Shown piece after piece: positions 1-5,720 of a stretch of 6,469 nucleotides of DNA. Source of the stretch: an uncultured Clostridia bacterium (GTDB lineage Bacteria > Bacillota > Clostridia > Oscillospirales > Oscillospiraceae); contig CAMGCA010000126.1 in the NCBI GenBank assembly GCA_946011705.1, positions 1 through 6,469 on the forward strand, given 5' to 3'. The notes under the pieces were generated by a model. That model was given only the letters and a program-made list of their open reading frames with translations, was not told the origin of the DNA and searched no databases. Made by a program: the position numbers and the translations under genes. Each line of letters starts with the position of its first letter. Positions within the stretch are counted from its first letter, which is position 1.

Positions 1-147
1 TATGTAACCCGTGTCCATGTAACCCCGGAATCCGACACATTTTTCCCTAATTTGGAGAAGGATTCTCAGTGGTTCCTGGCGGAAACCCCACAATCCGGGA
101 TAGAAAATGGCATTTCCTACGAAATGCAGCTCTACAAGCGCAAATAA
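1..147 (+). CDS. folA: Dihydrofolate reductase, C-terminal 48 residues (5' end outside window)
   Basis: An open frame runs from the first base to a TAA at 145-147. Its product would reduce dihydrofolate to tetrahydrofolate with NADPH in the cytoplasm, feeding thymidylate and purine synthesis. The visible residues match the end of the DHFR fold: YVTRVHV is the strand that in the family reads like 'yiTei', then come SDTFFPNL (family pattern 'gDtfFP'), a tryptophan 5 residues after 'LEKD', and a closing strand ending YKRK (family 'yerk'). The folate-binding and NADPH-binding N-terminal parts lie outside the window, so activity cannot be judged. The gene converges on the minus-strand gene with only 6 bp between stop codons. 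No U-tract terminator is visible after it, only a GC hairpin inside the neighbour's 3' end (157-182). Family assignment is fairly secure from the SDTFFP motif and the terminal strand. Confidence 0.86.
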   Translation, partial: YVTRVHVTPESDTFFPNLEKDSQWFLAETPQSGIENGISYEMQLYKRK

Positions 148-153
148 CCTGCC

Positions 154-879
154 TCAGCCCTCTTCCGCCTCCGGAGGAGGGCTTCCGAATTCCTGATACA
201 GCCCCACGGCGGCGGTCACGCCCAGCGCTTCCGCTTCTTTTAACTGCGCGGCGATATCGTCAGCTGTGCGCCAGAGAGTGAACACCACTTTGGTTTCGTC
301 AAATGAAATTTGGTAGTGACAGTGAAGCAGCCTGTCTTCCAGCCCGCAATCCGGGTATTTCTGATGGGGCCGGGCAGCGGATTGCGCGCCTTTTTCGGTC
401 AATACAAATTCCAGCCCTTCCATGGTGGTGTCCAGCCAGATTTCCCGCCCGCGCCACCGGGCCAAGCGGGAGGCCATGGCTTCATCCGGCGGGATCGGGG
501 ACACAAAAACCCCGCAGTCCAGGCCCGCGGCATAAGTATCCGATACCACCACGGGAAAAGAGAACGCCCCGCATAAGTATTCGGCAAGCTTTCGGGCCTG
601 CTCTATCCCGGGCCGCTGAAAATCCAGCAGCAGCCCCACGCATTGCAGCCGCTCCATACATGCGATCAGTTCTGACGCGATTCTCTCCGGGGCGTGATCG
701 TGAATGGGTGTGCTGTCGTCCAGAATCAGCAGACAGTCGGGTGGAAGCCAATTGGGCAGGTTGGATAGTCCCACGCCGCTGGGGGAAAAATGACAGGCCA
801 TCCACGCCGCATGGCGGGGGAATGCCGAATTTCCTGCCATTTCCGCGGCGGTCATGGCAAGATAATGCGCAATCGGCAT
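154..879 (-). CDS. Conserved hypothetical protein, 241 aa, probable soluble alpha/beta protein
   Basis: I do not recognise a named family. The start is taken as ATG at 879-877 because AGGAGG (minus strand, 893-888) lies 8 bases upstream. The in-frame TTG at 885 is only 2 bases from that site. No signal peptide or membrane segment is evident. Hydrophobic strands end in acidic or polar motifs: CLLILDDSTPIHDH (residues 49-62), VGLLLDFQRP (81-90), PVVVSDTYA (109-117), GREIWLD (144-150), and a terminal VTAAVGLYQE (221-230). This alternation of strand, motif and helix resembles a TIM-barrel-like fold, with D54/D55, H60/H62, D86, Y116 and E229 as possible active-site residues. That fold guess is inference. 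The 3' end converges on the DHFR gene. Its ribosome binding site and start codon are covered by the promoter of the divergent yqeG-like gene. I found no convincing minus-strand promoter, so its own promoter must lie further back, towards or inside the yqeG coding region. Confidence 0.72.
   Translation of the reverse strand: MPIAHYLAMTAAEMAGNSAFPRHAAWMACHFSPSGVGLSNLPNWLPPDCLLILDDSTPIHDHAPERIASELIACMERLQCVGLLLDFQRPGIEQARKLAEYLCGAFSFPVVVSDTYAAGLDCGVFVSPIPPDEAMASRLARWRGREIWLDTTMEGLEFVLTEKGAQSAARPHQKYPDCGLEDRLLHCHYQISFDETKVVFTLWRTADDIAAQLKEAEALGVTAAVGLYQEFGSPPPEAEEG
157..182. terminator. GC-rich hairpin between convergent genes, no U-tract
   Basis: Bases 157-166 (GCCCTCTTCC) pair with 173-182 (GGAGGAGGGC), giving 10 pairs including one G-T wobble and a 6-base loop. 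It contains a 10-bp palindrome, CCTCCGGAGG, at 168-177. It lies just past the DHFR stop and inside the last codons of the minus-strand gene, a usual place for a bidirectional terminator. Neither side has a run of T, so it may only stabilise 3' ends or reflect codon content. Confidence 0.3.
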
Positions 880-907
880 GGACAAAACCTCCTTTTTGTG
901 GTATAAT
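879..907 (+). promoter_or_regulatory. Sigma-A-type promoter for the yqeG-like/peptidase operon
   Basis: TGGACA at 879-884 (five of six bases match TTGACA) is followed by a 17-bp spacer and a perfect TATAAT at 902-907. Transcription would begin near 914, giving a leader of about 45 bases before the ATG at 960. The -35 box overlaps the start codon of the minus-strand gene, and the spacer contains that gene's AGGAGG. RNA polymerase bound here would therefore compete with transcription of the divergent gene. Confidence 0.8.
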
Positions 908-959
908 CCCCCGGTAGAGCGTTCCGTTTACACCATTGTATGAAATCCGGGAGGACAAT

Positions 960-1466
960 ATGCCCCTTTCTTTTTTGCCCAAAATCATTGCAAAGAGCCT
1001 GACCGATCTGACGCCGGAGCTGCTGCGTTCCCGGAAGATCCATCTGCTGATGCTGGACTTTGACAACACCATTGTGCCCTATACTACCAGCGTGCCCACC
1101 CCGGAAATGACGGCGTGGTTGGATAAAATGAACAATTTGGAGGATATCCAATTGTGCATTGTGTCGAACAGCCATAAGGACCGGGTTCCCACATTCTGTC
1201 GGGAGCGGGGCCTGAGCTGCATTACCTACGCCAGAAAGCCCTCCGGCAAGGGTATCCGGGAGTGCCTGAACAAATTTGCCGTTCCCGCGTCTCAGGCGGC
1301 GCTGGTGGGCGATCAGATTTATACGGACGTCCTGGGCGCCAACTGCGCCGGTGTGACTTCCATTCTGGTCAATGCCATTGACAATCATAATTTCTGGCTG
1401 AAAGCCCGGCATGTGCTGGAACTGCCATTTATTTTTATTGCAAGAAACAGGAGAATTGAAACATGA
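960..1466 (+). CDS. yqeG: YqeG-family HAD IIIA-type phosphatase, 168 aa
   Basis: This is a small cytoplasmic haloacid-dehalogenase-superfamily phosphatase whose natural substrate is not established. HAD motifs appear in order: motif I LDFDNT (residues 32-37, nucleophile D33 and acid/base D35), motif II VSNS (68-71), motif III lysine in ARKPSGK (K93 or K97), and motif IV GDQIYTD (117-123) with D118 and D123 for magnesium. LGANCAGV follows directly, as in YqeG proteins. No large cap domain is present, which fits the C0/IIIA type and the 160-180 aa family length. The ATG at 960 is chosen because GGGAGG (949-954) lies 5 bases upstream; an in-frame TTG at 936 has no such site. It is the first gene after the promoter at 879-907. 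It overlaps the peptidase by 4 bp (ATGA), indicating translational coupling. The family is recognised in clostridia and bacilli, so confidence in the family is high and in the biochemical role low. Confidence 0.9.
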   Translation: MPLSFLPKIIAKSLTDLTPELLRSRKIHLLMLDFDNTIVPYTTSVPTPEMTAWLDKMNNLEDIQLCIVSNSHKDRVPTFCRERGLSCITYARKPSGKGIRECLNKFAVPASQAALVGDQIYTDVLGANCAGVTSILVNAIDNHNFWLKARHVLELPFIFIARNRRIET

Positions 1467-2527
1467 AAAATCTGGAAAAGTACAAATCTCTGCTGAACGG
1501 CGAGGTGGACGGTCTGCTGCTGACCTCCCGCTACAGCCGCCACTACGGCGCGGAATATGACATCGCAGAGGGCGTTGCCATCGTCACCAAATCCGGCTGC
1601 CGCTATTTCACCGACAGCCGCTACATTGAGTGCGCCGAGAACAACCTGAAGGACTTCCAGGTGCAGATGGTGGATCGCAACCGGAACTACTTCAAGTGCA
1701 TCAACGATGCCATTGCCGATTTCGGTGTGACTACCCTGGGCTACGAGGAGGATTACCTCACCGTGGCAGAGTTCCAGGGCTACGAGAAGAACCTGAACGC
1801 CAAGCTGGTGCCCTTCAACAAGCCCATTTTCGACTTCCGGGCTTCCAAGGAAGAATGGGAGATCAATCTCATGAAGAAGGCCCAGGAGATCACCGACAAG
1901 GCATTCTCTGAGGTACTGCCCAGAATCCGGGTCGGTATGTCTGAGCTGGAGCTGCAGGCGGAGCTGATCTATTGTATGTATAAAAGCGGCGGCACGGGTC
2001 TGGCCTTTGACCCCATCGTGGTGTCCGGCCCCAACACCAGCCTGCCCCACGGCGTTGCCGGAGAACGGAAGATTCAGGCCGGTGACTTCGTGACCATGGA
2101 CTTTGGCGCGTCTTATATGGGCTACTGCGCAGACATGACCCGCACCGTGGCTGTTGGCTTTGCCACAGAGGAGATGAAGAAGGTCTACAATATTGTGCTG
2201 GAAGCCCAGAATGCCGCCATCGCCGCTACCAAAGCCGGTGTCACCGGCGTTTTCGTGGACGGGGTAGCCCGGAAGATTATCGAGGACGCGGGCTACGGCG
2301 AGAACTTCGGCCACGGTTACGGCCACAGCCTTGGCCTTGAAATTCACGAAGCCCCCAATATGAACACCCGCAATCAGGATCCGCTGCCGGAAAACGCCGT
2401 ATGCTCCGCCGAGCCGGGCATTTATCTGCCGGGTAAATTCGGCGTCCGCATCGAGGATGTGACGATTCTGACGGAAGATGGCGCAATCGATATCACCGCA
2501 AGCCCGAAGCAATTGATTGTTCTGTAA
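1463..2527 (+). CDS. M24-family Xaa-Pro peptidase (aminopeptidase P / prolidase type), 354 aa
   Basis: This is a cytoplasmic two-metal peptidase cleaving bonds next to proline, used in peptide turnover. A creatinase-like N-terminal domain spans roughly residues 1-125 and the pita-bread catalytic domain roughly 132-345. All five metal ligands are visible: D213 (TMDFGASY), D224 (CADMTRT), H288 (GHGYGHSLG), E317 (SAEPGIY) and E331 (VRIEDV). H196 in LPHG and H295 in EIHEAP are the usual supporting histidines. Ligand spacings (11, 64, 29, 14) match those I recall for Pyrococcus prolidase, and the length fits the short YqhT/PepQ-like forms rather than the roughly 440-aa E. coli PepP. Whether it acts on dipeptides or on longer Xaa-Pro peptides cannot be read from sequence. 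AGGAG at 1449-1453 lies 9 bases before the ATG, which overlaps the yqeG stop. In Bacillus the homologue (yqhT) sits immediately before efp; here an acyltransferase gene intervenes. No terminator follows. Confidence 0.94.
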   Translation: MKNLEKYKSLLNGEVDGLLLTSRYSRHYGAEYDIAEGVAIVTKSGCRYFTDSRYIECAENNLKDFQVQMVDRNRNYFKCINDAIADFGVTTLGYEEDYLTVAEFQGYEKNLNAKLVPFNKPIFDFRASKEEWEINLMKKAQEITDKAFSEVLPRIRVGMSELELQAELIYCMYKSGGTGLAFDPIVVSGPNTSLPHGVAGERKIQAGDFVTMDFGASYMGYCADMTRTVAVGFATEEMKKVYNIVLEAQNAAIAATKAGVTGVFVDGVARKIIEDAGYGENFGHGYGHSLGLEIHEAPNMNTRNQDPLPENAVCSAEPGIYLPGKFGVRIEDVTILTEDGAIDITASPKQLIVL

Positions 2528-2560
2528 ATAGTTGATTACGGTAAGTAGAGAAAAAGGGCT

Positions 2561-3712
2561 ATGAATCAGGATACGCTCCAAACGGCAATGCTGGGAAAGC
2601 AGCGCAATCAGATATTTCAGTATCTGAAAGCAATCGCCATTGTGATGGTGATCGATGATCATATGAGTACCAGAATCGGAATATTGTCAAGTATTTTCCC
2701 CTATAACTCGTTCTATATGGCGATGCTGGTGTTCATTTCCGGGTATTTTTACAAAAAACGCGGAGTTGCTGTCAACATAGGGAAGAAAGTAAAAGGTCTT
2801 TTGATTCCGTATCTGGGGTGGGCGATCGCTGGAATCGTTGTGGCTTATATTTTGAAAAATCTCGGGATCGTGAATTGGCATCGGAGTGTTAGAGATTCTT
2901 CTTTCCTGTGGAATCTGCTCGCCATCGAGCCGCCGCCAATCGTTGGCGCGATGTGGTTTGCGATTATGCTGCTTTGGGTCTCGATTCTGTACAATCTCAT
3001 CCGCGCGATTCCCATTTGGCGGAGCGAACACAGGTCTGACTATGCTTTGCTGGCGCTCAGCATCCTTGTGGGAATGCTGTCTTTGAAGCTGTGCATGGCC
3101 GGATATTGTTCCAACAGATGGTATTTGCCCTTCCTCAGAGCGGCATTTTACTTCCCGTTTTTCCATATGGGTGTTATGTTTCGGCGCTATTGGGAAAAAT
3201 ACATCCAAAATGTCAGGACGCTGTACCTGTGCGGTATCTGCGTTTTGATCAATGTCATCCTGCTGTGCGAATATGGTGAGTCTGTTAATTTTTATTCAAC
3301 CAGTGGGATGGCAAGCTTTCAGTCCTTCTGGCTTCCGTTTGTAACGTCTGTCACGGGAACGCTTTTTTGGTACAAACTGGCCCAGTTTGTTTCCACAAGA
3401 GTTGGAAGCGTAGGGGTTATAGACTTCATTGCGGACAATACGTTCTGCATTATGGCTTCCCATCTGCTGTTTATCAATATTCCGAACTTCTTTGTTTATT
3501 TCCGTAAGCTTGGCGGAAGCGAGCGATACCCGGATTTTGACATGGAACTGTTCCGGAATAGTCCATGGGTCAGATATAGCCCCAATACACGCCTGGCAGG
3601 ATTCTTCTGTGGACTGATTTGCAGTCTTCTGCTGGCATGGCTGCTTGAAATCCTGAAACGAAAGTTTACAGAAATTATGAAAAGGAGCCAACAGAAGGCG
3701 GAAATGAGATAA
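2561..3712 (+). CDS. Membrane acyltransferase of the acyltransferase-3 family, 383 aa
   Basis: This is a polytopic inner-membrane protein of the family that transfers acetyl or similar groups to sugars of surface polysaccharides or other envelope molecules. The opening segment (residues 16-34) reads FQYLKAIAIVMVIDDH, like the family's 'lR.iAil.Vv..H' start with the key histidine at H34. MLVFISGYFYKK (55-66) and KGLLIPYLGW (78-87) are typical of the next two helices. About nine or ten hydrophobic segments follow, and NTFCIMASHLLF (293-304) resembles the family's late 'tf.iy..H' helix. The final helix (346-364) is followed by a basic cytoplasmic tail. The acceptor cannot be named. It begins 33 bp after the peptidase stop with only a weak GA-rich ribosome site, and no promoter or terminator is evident, so it may ride on the yqeG transcript. 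Its DNA is visibly richer in A/T and has less biased codons than its neighbours, suggesting later acquisition. Confidence 0.82.
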   Translation: MNQDTLQTAMLGKQRNQIFQYLKAIAIVMVIDDHMSTRIGILSSIFPYNSFYMAMLVFISGYFYKKRGVAVNIGKKVKGLLIPYLGWAIAGIVVAYILKNLGIVNWHRSVRDSSFLWNLLAIEPPPIVGAMWFAIMLLWVSILYNLIRAIPIWRSEHRSDYALLALSILVGMLSLKLCMAGYCSNRWYLPFLRAAFYFPFFHMGVMFRRYWEKYIQNVRTLYLCGICVLINVILLCEYGESVNFYSTSGMASFQSFWLPFVTSVTGTLFWYKLAQFVSTRVGSVGVIDFIADNTFCIMASHLLFINIPNFFVYFRKLGGSERYPDFDMELFRNSPWVRYSPNTRLAGFFCGLICSLLLAWLLEILKRKFTEIMKRSQQKAEMR

Positions 3713-3824
3713 GTTTTTTGAGGAAAACACGCGCAATGACGGGGTTTCGGGACAGCAGAAAGACGCATAGAACGATACCCTTGGATTTGTTTGGAGCCAG
3801 CGAAGCAAAAAAGCAGATTCCCTC
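3713..3824. other. Intergenic stretch after the acyltransferase, no gene seen
   Basis: No open frame with a ribosome binding site and no U-tract terminator is visible here. GTTTT (3713-3717 region) and AAAAC shortly after could form only a weak A/T hairpin. A copy of AGCAAAA at 3804-3810 is the exact complement of TTTTGCT at 3840-3846, across the efp -35 box. Confidence 0.4.
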
Positions 3825-3846
3825 TTGAAATTAAGGGGATTTTGCT
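3812..3846 (+). repeat. Imperfect inverted repeat centred on the efp -35 box
   Basis: Bases 3815-3823 pair with 3834-3842 (nine pairs, two of them G-T wobbles). After one bulged T, 3812-3814 pair with 3844-3846. The 10-base loop (3824-3833) contains the TTGAAA of the efp promoter. In RNA from upstream the structure would be a hairpin without a following U-run. In DNA it is a dyad that could bind a regulator or, alternatively, be a decayed terminator. Confidence 0.4.
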
Positions 3847-3853
3847 GTATACT
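3825..3853 (+). promoter_or_regulatory. Sigma-A-type promoter for efp
   Basis: TTGAAA at 3825-3830, a 17-bp spacer and TATACT at 3848-3853 each differ from consensus at one position. Initiation near 3860 would give a leader of about 60 bases. A small hairpin (CCTC 3883-3886 with GAGG 3892-3895) lies in the leader. AGGAGG at 3908-3913 is 8 bases before the ATG. This gives efp its own transcription despite the gene upstream. Confidence 0.82.
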
Positions 3854-3921
3854 ACATGGGCTAGTATTATGCATTGAATTTGCCTCCCATTGAGGAGAGG
3901 TAGACTTAGGAGGATAAACAC

Positions 3922-4485
3922 ATGATTTCTGCAGGCGATATTCGCAACGGTATTACCTTTGAACTGGACGGCAAGGTGATGCAGGTCATCGAGTTCCAGC
4001 ACGTCAAGCCCGGTAAGGGTGCCGCTTTCGTCCGCGTCAAGATGAAGAACGTCATCACCGGCGGCGTCACCGAAACTTCTCTGAACCCCTCTGCCAAGTT
4101 CCCCACCGCTTTCATTGAGAGAAAGAAGATGGAGTACTCCTCTAACGACGGATCCCTGTACTACTTCATCGATCAGGAGACCTACGTGCTGGAGCCTATC
4201 GACGCTTCCGCTCTGGACGATTCCTTCAAGTTCGTCAAGGAGAACGACATCTGCACCATCATGAGCTACAAGGGCAAGGTCTTCGGTGTCGAAGTTCCCA
4301 ACTTTGTGGATCTGGTTGTCACCAACACCGAGCCTGGCTTCGCCGGCAACACCGCTACCAACGTCACCAAGCCCGCCACCGTTGAGACCGGCGCTGAGGT
4401 AAAGGTGCCCCTGTTCATCAACGAGGGCGACAAGATTCAGATCGACACCCGTACCGGCGAGTATCTGGGCCGTTCCAAGGTGTAA
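3922..4485 (+). CDS. efp: Translation elongation factor P, 187 aa
   Basis: EF-P binds ribosomes stalled on consecutive prolines, between the P and E sites, and speeds peptide bond formation. The full-length sequence shows the three-domain plan: a KOW-like domain I (about residues 1-64), an OB domain II (65-128) and a second OB domain III (129-187), whose end GDKIQIDTRTGEYLGR is the family signature. The tip loop HVKPGKGAAFVR (27-38) places K32 at the modified position. The KPGKGAAF form is that of Bacillus-type EF-P, where the lysine carries 5-aminopentanol, rather than the E. coli beta-lysyl form; the actual modification here is inference. No modification enzyme gene is in the window. A strong ribosome site, its own promoter and heavily biased codons (CTG, AAG, ATC, GGC, CCC) suggest high expression. 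The next gene starts 27 bp after the stop with no terminator between, so the two are probably co-transcribed. Confidence 0.98.
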   Translation: MISAGDIRNGITFELDGKVMQVIEFQHVKPGKGAAFVRVKMKNVITGGVTETSLNPSAKFPTAFIERKKMEYSSNDGSLYYFIDQETYVLEPIDASALDDSFKFVKENDICTIMSYKGKVFGVEVPNFVDLVVTNTEPGFAGNTATNVTKPATVETGAEVKVPLFINEGDKIQIDTRTGEYLGRSKV

Positions 4486-4512
4486 GGTCCTGTGCGTTAA
4501 GGAGAGGTTATT

Positions 4513-4974
4513 ATGACGATTTCTGAAAAGTCCGCTTATCTCAAGGGCCTGATGGACGGCCTGAAGCTGAACACCGAGTCCGACGAGGGCAAGATGATCG
4601 CCGCCATTGTAGATCTGCTGGGCGATGTGACCAAGCGCGTCACCGACATTGAGGAGACCACCATCGCCATCTCCGACGAGCTGGACGAGATCGAGGAAGA
4701 TCTGGACGCCATTGAGGACTACATTCTTGATGACGAGGATGACTATGATTTCGGCGATGACGATGATGAGCTGGACTGGGACGACGAGGACGAGCTGGAC
4801 GAGGAAGATCCCGAGGAAGGCTTTGAATTCGGCGATGAGGATTCCACCATCTACGAGGTGGAGTGCGCCTGCGGCGAGATCATCGACTTTGACGAGGAGA
4901 CGCTGGAGAAGGGAAGCATCGTCTGCCCCAACTGCGGCGAGACTCTGGAGTTCTCTCTGGAGGACGAGGAGTAA
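4513..4974 (+). CDS. Acidic CD1247-type protein with C-terminal zinc ribbon, 153 aa, function unknown
   Basis: Three parts are visible. Residues 1-70 are helical and probably coiled coil (SAYLKGLMDGLKLN, then heptad-like DELDEIEEDLDAIEDY). Residues 71-112 are almost entirely Asp/Glu. Residues 114-147 form a zinc ribbon with C118-x-C120 and C138-xx-C141 in CACGE and CPNCGE. I count 61 acidic against 7 basic residues in the whole protein. The architecture and the place directly after efp match the clostridial protein family named after C. difficile CD1247; that name is from memory. No enzymatic motif is present. The acidic region could mimic nucleic acid or contact a basic ribosomal or polymerase surface, which is speculation. 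AAGGAG (4499-4504) lies 8 bases before the ATG. It is the last gene of the efp transcript, closed by the terminator at 4989-5020. Confidence 0.85.
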   Translation: MTISEKSAYLKGLMDGLKLNTESDEGKMIAAIVDLLGDVTKRVTDIEETTIAISDELDEIEEDLDAIEDYILDDEDDYDFGDDDDELDWDDEDELDEEDPEEGFEFGDEDSTIYEVECACGEIIDFDEETLEKGSIVCPNCGETLEFSLEDEE

Positions 4975-4988
4975 TCCTGCCATTTTGA

Positions 4989-5020
4989 GCCTGCCGCGGC
5001 ATTTCCCGCGGCAGGCTTTT
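4989..5020 (+). terminator. Strong intrinsic terminator ending the efp transcript
   Basis: GCCTGCCGCGG (4989-4999) pairs perfectly with CCGCGGCAGGC (5006-5016) around a 6-base loop, followed by TTTT (5017-5020) and CC. The 11-bp GC-rich stem is compelling; the short U-run may allow some readthrough into the signal peptidase gene, for which no separate promoter is visible in the 16 bases before its ribosome site. Confidence 0.9.
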
Positions 5021-5049
5021 CCTGTTGCTCCAAAGAAAGGAGAGGTCTC

Positions 5050-5586
5050 ATGAGCGAAACAGAACACACCGAAAAAAAGCAGTCTGACCGCTGGTTCACC
5101 ATATTTTGCGGTGTGATGATTGTGCTGCTGCTGATCAATACCTTCGTGATCAAGCTTGCGCTGGTGAATGGGCGATCCATGTATCCCACTCTGCAGGACA
5201 ATCAACTGATGCTGGTATTCCGTCCGGGCTATACGCCGGCCGGGGGAGATGTGGTGGTGATTCACACCGGGAATGGTATCTTCAACCGGGTTTTTTTTGT
5301 GATGCGTGTGTTTGGCTCCCAGGGTCTGTGTGTAACCTTTGACTACGTTCTGGATACGGTGACGGTGGATGATACCATCCTCACAGAGCCATATCTGAAT
5401 TCGGAAGAAGGGGATACCATGCTGCCCCGGGATGACCGGTCTGTGGTTCACTATACCGTTCCGGAGGGCTGTGTGTTCGTTATGGGAGATAATCGCAATC
5501 ACTCTGCCGACAGCCGCAGCGACAAGTACGGTATGATTGATACGAGCAAGATCGTTGGCCGGGTCGTGCTGCCGGTATTGCCGTAA
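5050..5586 (+). CDS. Signal peptidase I-like protein lacking the catalytic lysine, 178 aa
   Basis: By family this is a membrane-anchored S26 peptidase removing signal peptides outside the cytoplasm. A charged N-terminus (1-14) precedes one membrane anchor (about 15-39). Box B VNGRSMYPTL (39-48) carries the nucleophile S43. Box C-like GGDVVVI is at 65-71. Box E GDNRNHSADSR is intact at 146-156, with D147 and D154 at the positions of the conserved aspartates. At the place of the general-base lysine (family pattern 'vKRViG'), the sequence reads VMRVFG, so M85 replaces Lys. The next box is GSQGL instead of GLPGD or a related form. The spacing from S43 is 42 residues, close to the 40 of Bacillus SipS, so the alignment is not in doubt. 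The protein may be an inactive or altered paralogue, or the base may be a local error. AAGGAG (5037-5042) lies 7 bases before the ATG. It sits downstream of the efp terminator; transcription probably depends on readthrough or an unseen promoter. Confidence 0.86.
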   Translation: MSETEHTEKKQSDRWFTIFCGVMIVLLLINTFVIKLALVNGRSMYPTLQDNQLMLVFRPGYTPAGGDVVVIHTGNGIFNRVFFVMRVFGSQGLCVTFDYVLDTVTVDDTILTEPYLNSEEGDTMLPRDDRSVVHYTVPEGCVFVMGDNRNHSADSRSDKYGMIDTSKIVGRVVLPVLP

Positions 5587-5691
5587 ATTCCGCGGTTATT
5601 CGCGTTTACATAGATATTCTGTACTGAAAGGGGATGTTTGTTATGGATTTTTTCTTCGCATTTACCCAAACACATTTTCAGGAGGAATACT
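5587..5691 (+). other. Gap between signal peptidase and GNAT genes, weak signals only
   Basis: A short CGCG stem (5591-5594 with 5601-5604) is too small to be a terminator. TTTACA (5605-5610) and TATTCT (5615-5620) resemble promoter boxes, but neither has a partner at proper spacing. AAAGGGG at 5628-5633 precedes an ATG at 5643 that opens a 25-codon frame. Confidence 0.3.
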
Positions 5692-5720
5692 ATGAACGAG
5701 GTAATACTCAGAAGAATTGA
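5643..5720 (+). CDS. Possible 25-aa leader peptide overlapping the GNAT start
   Basis: An ATG at 5643 follows AAAGGGG by 9 bases and opens a frame of 25 codons ending in TGA at 5718-5720. It begins MDFFFAFTQT and runs through the GNAT ribosome site and past its start codon in another frame. Ribosomes on it would cover AGGAGG at 5680-5685, which could modulate GNAT translation. There is no amino-acid bias beyond three phenylalanines near the start. Such a frame can arise by chance, so this is a tentative entry. Confidence 0.22.
   Translation: MDFFFAFTQTHFQEEYYERGNTQKN

Noticed and set aside
303..917. 204-codon plus-strand frame opposite the hypothetical minus-strand gene
   Set aside because: The translation is Pro/Arg-rich shadow sequence. 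The minus-strand frame has a good AGGAGG and a globular composition.
482..1412. Two minus-strand frames (482-1072 and 852-1412) near the yqeG-like gene
   Set aside because: They overlap strongly supported coding sequence on both strands and show no family motif or ribosome site.
1385..2662. 425-codon minus-strand frame opposite the Xaa-Pro peptidase
   Set aside because: It is a mirror of the peptidase codons, rich in Val, Gly, Ala and His without domain motifs; the plus-strand product has all metal ligands.
3860..3921. Riboswitch in the efp leader
   Set aside because: The leader is only about 60 bases, with a 4-bp hairpin and no recognisable conserved aptamer sequence.
3496..5502. 668-codon open frame on the minus strand across efp, the acidic protein and signal peptidase genes
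   Set aside because: It is antisense to three well-supported genes whose biased codons leave few stops in this frame. The translation is low in complexity, has no recognisable domain and has no ribosome site.
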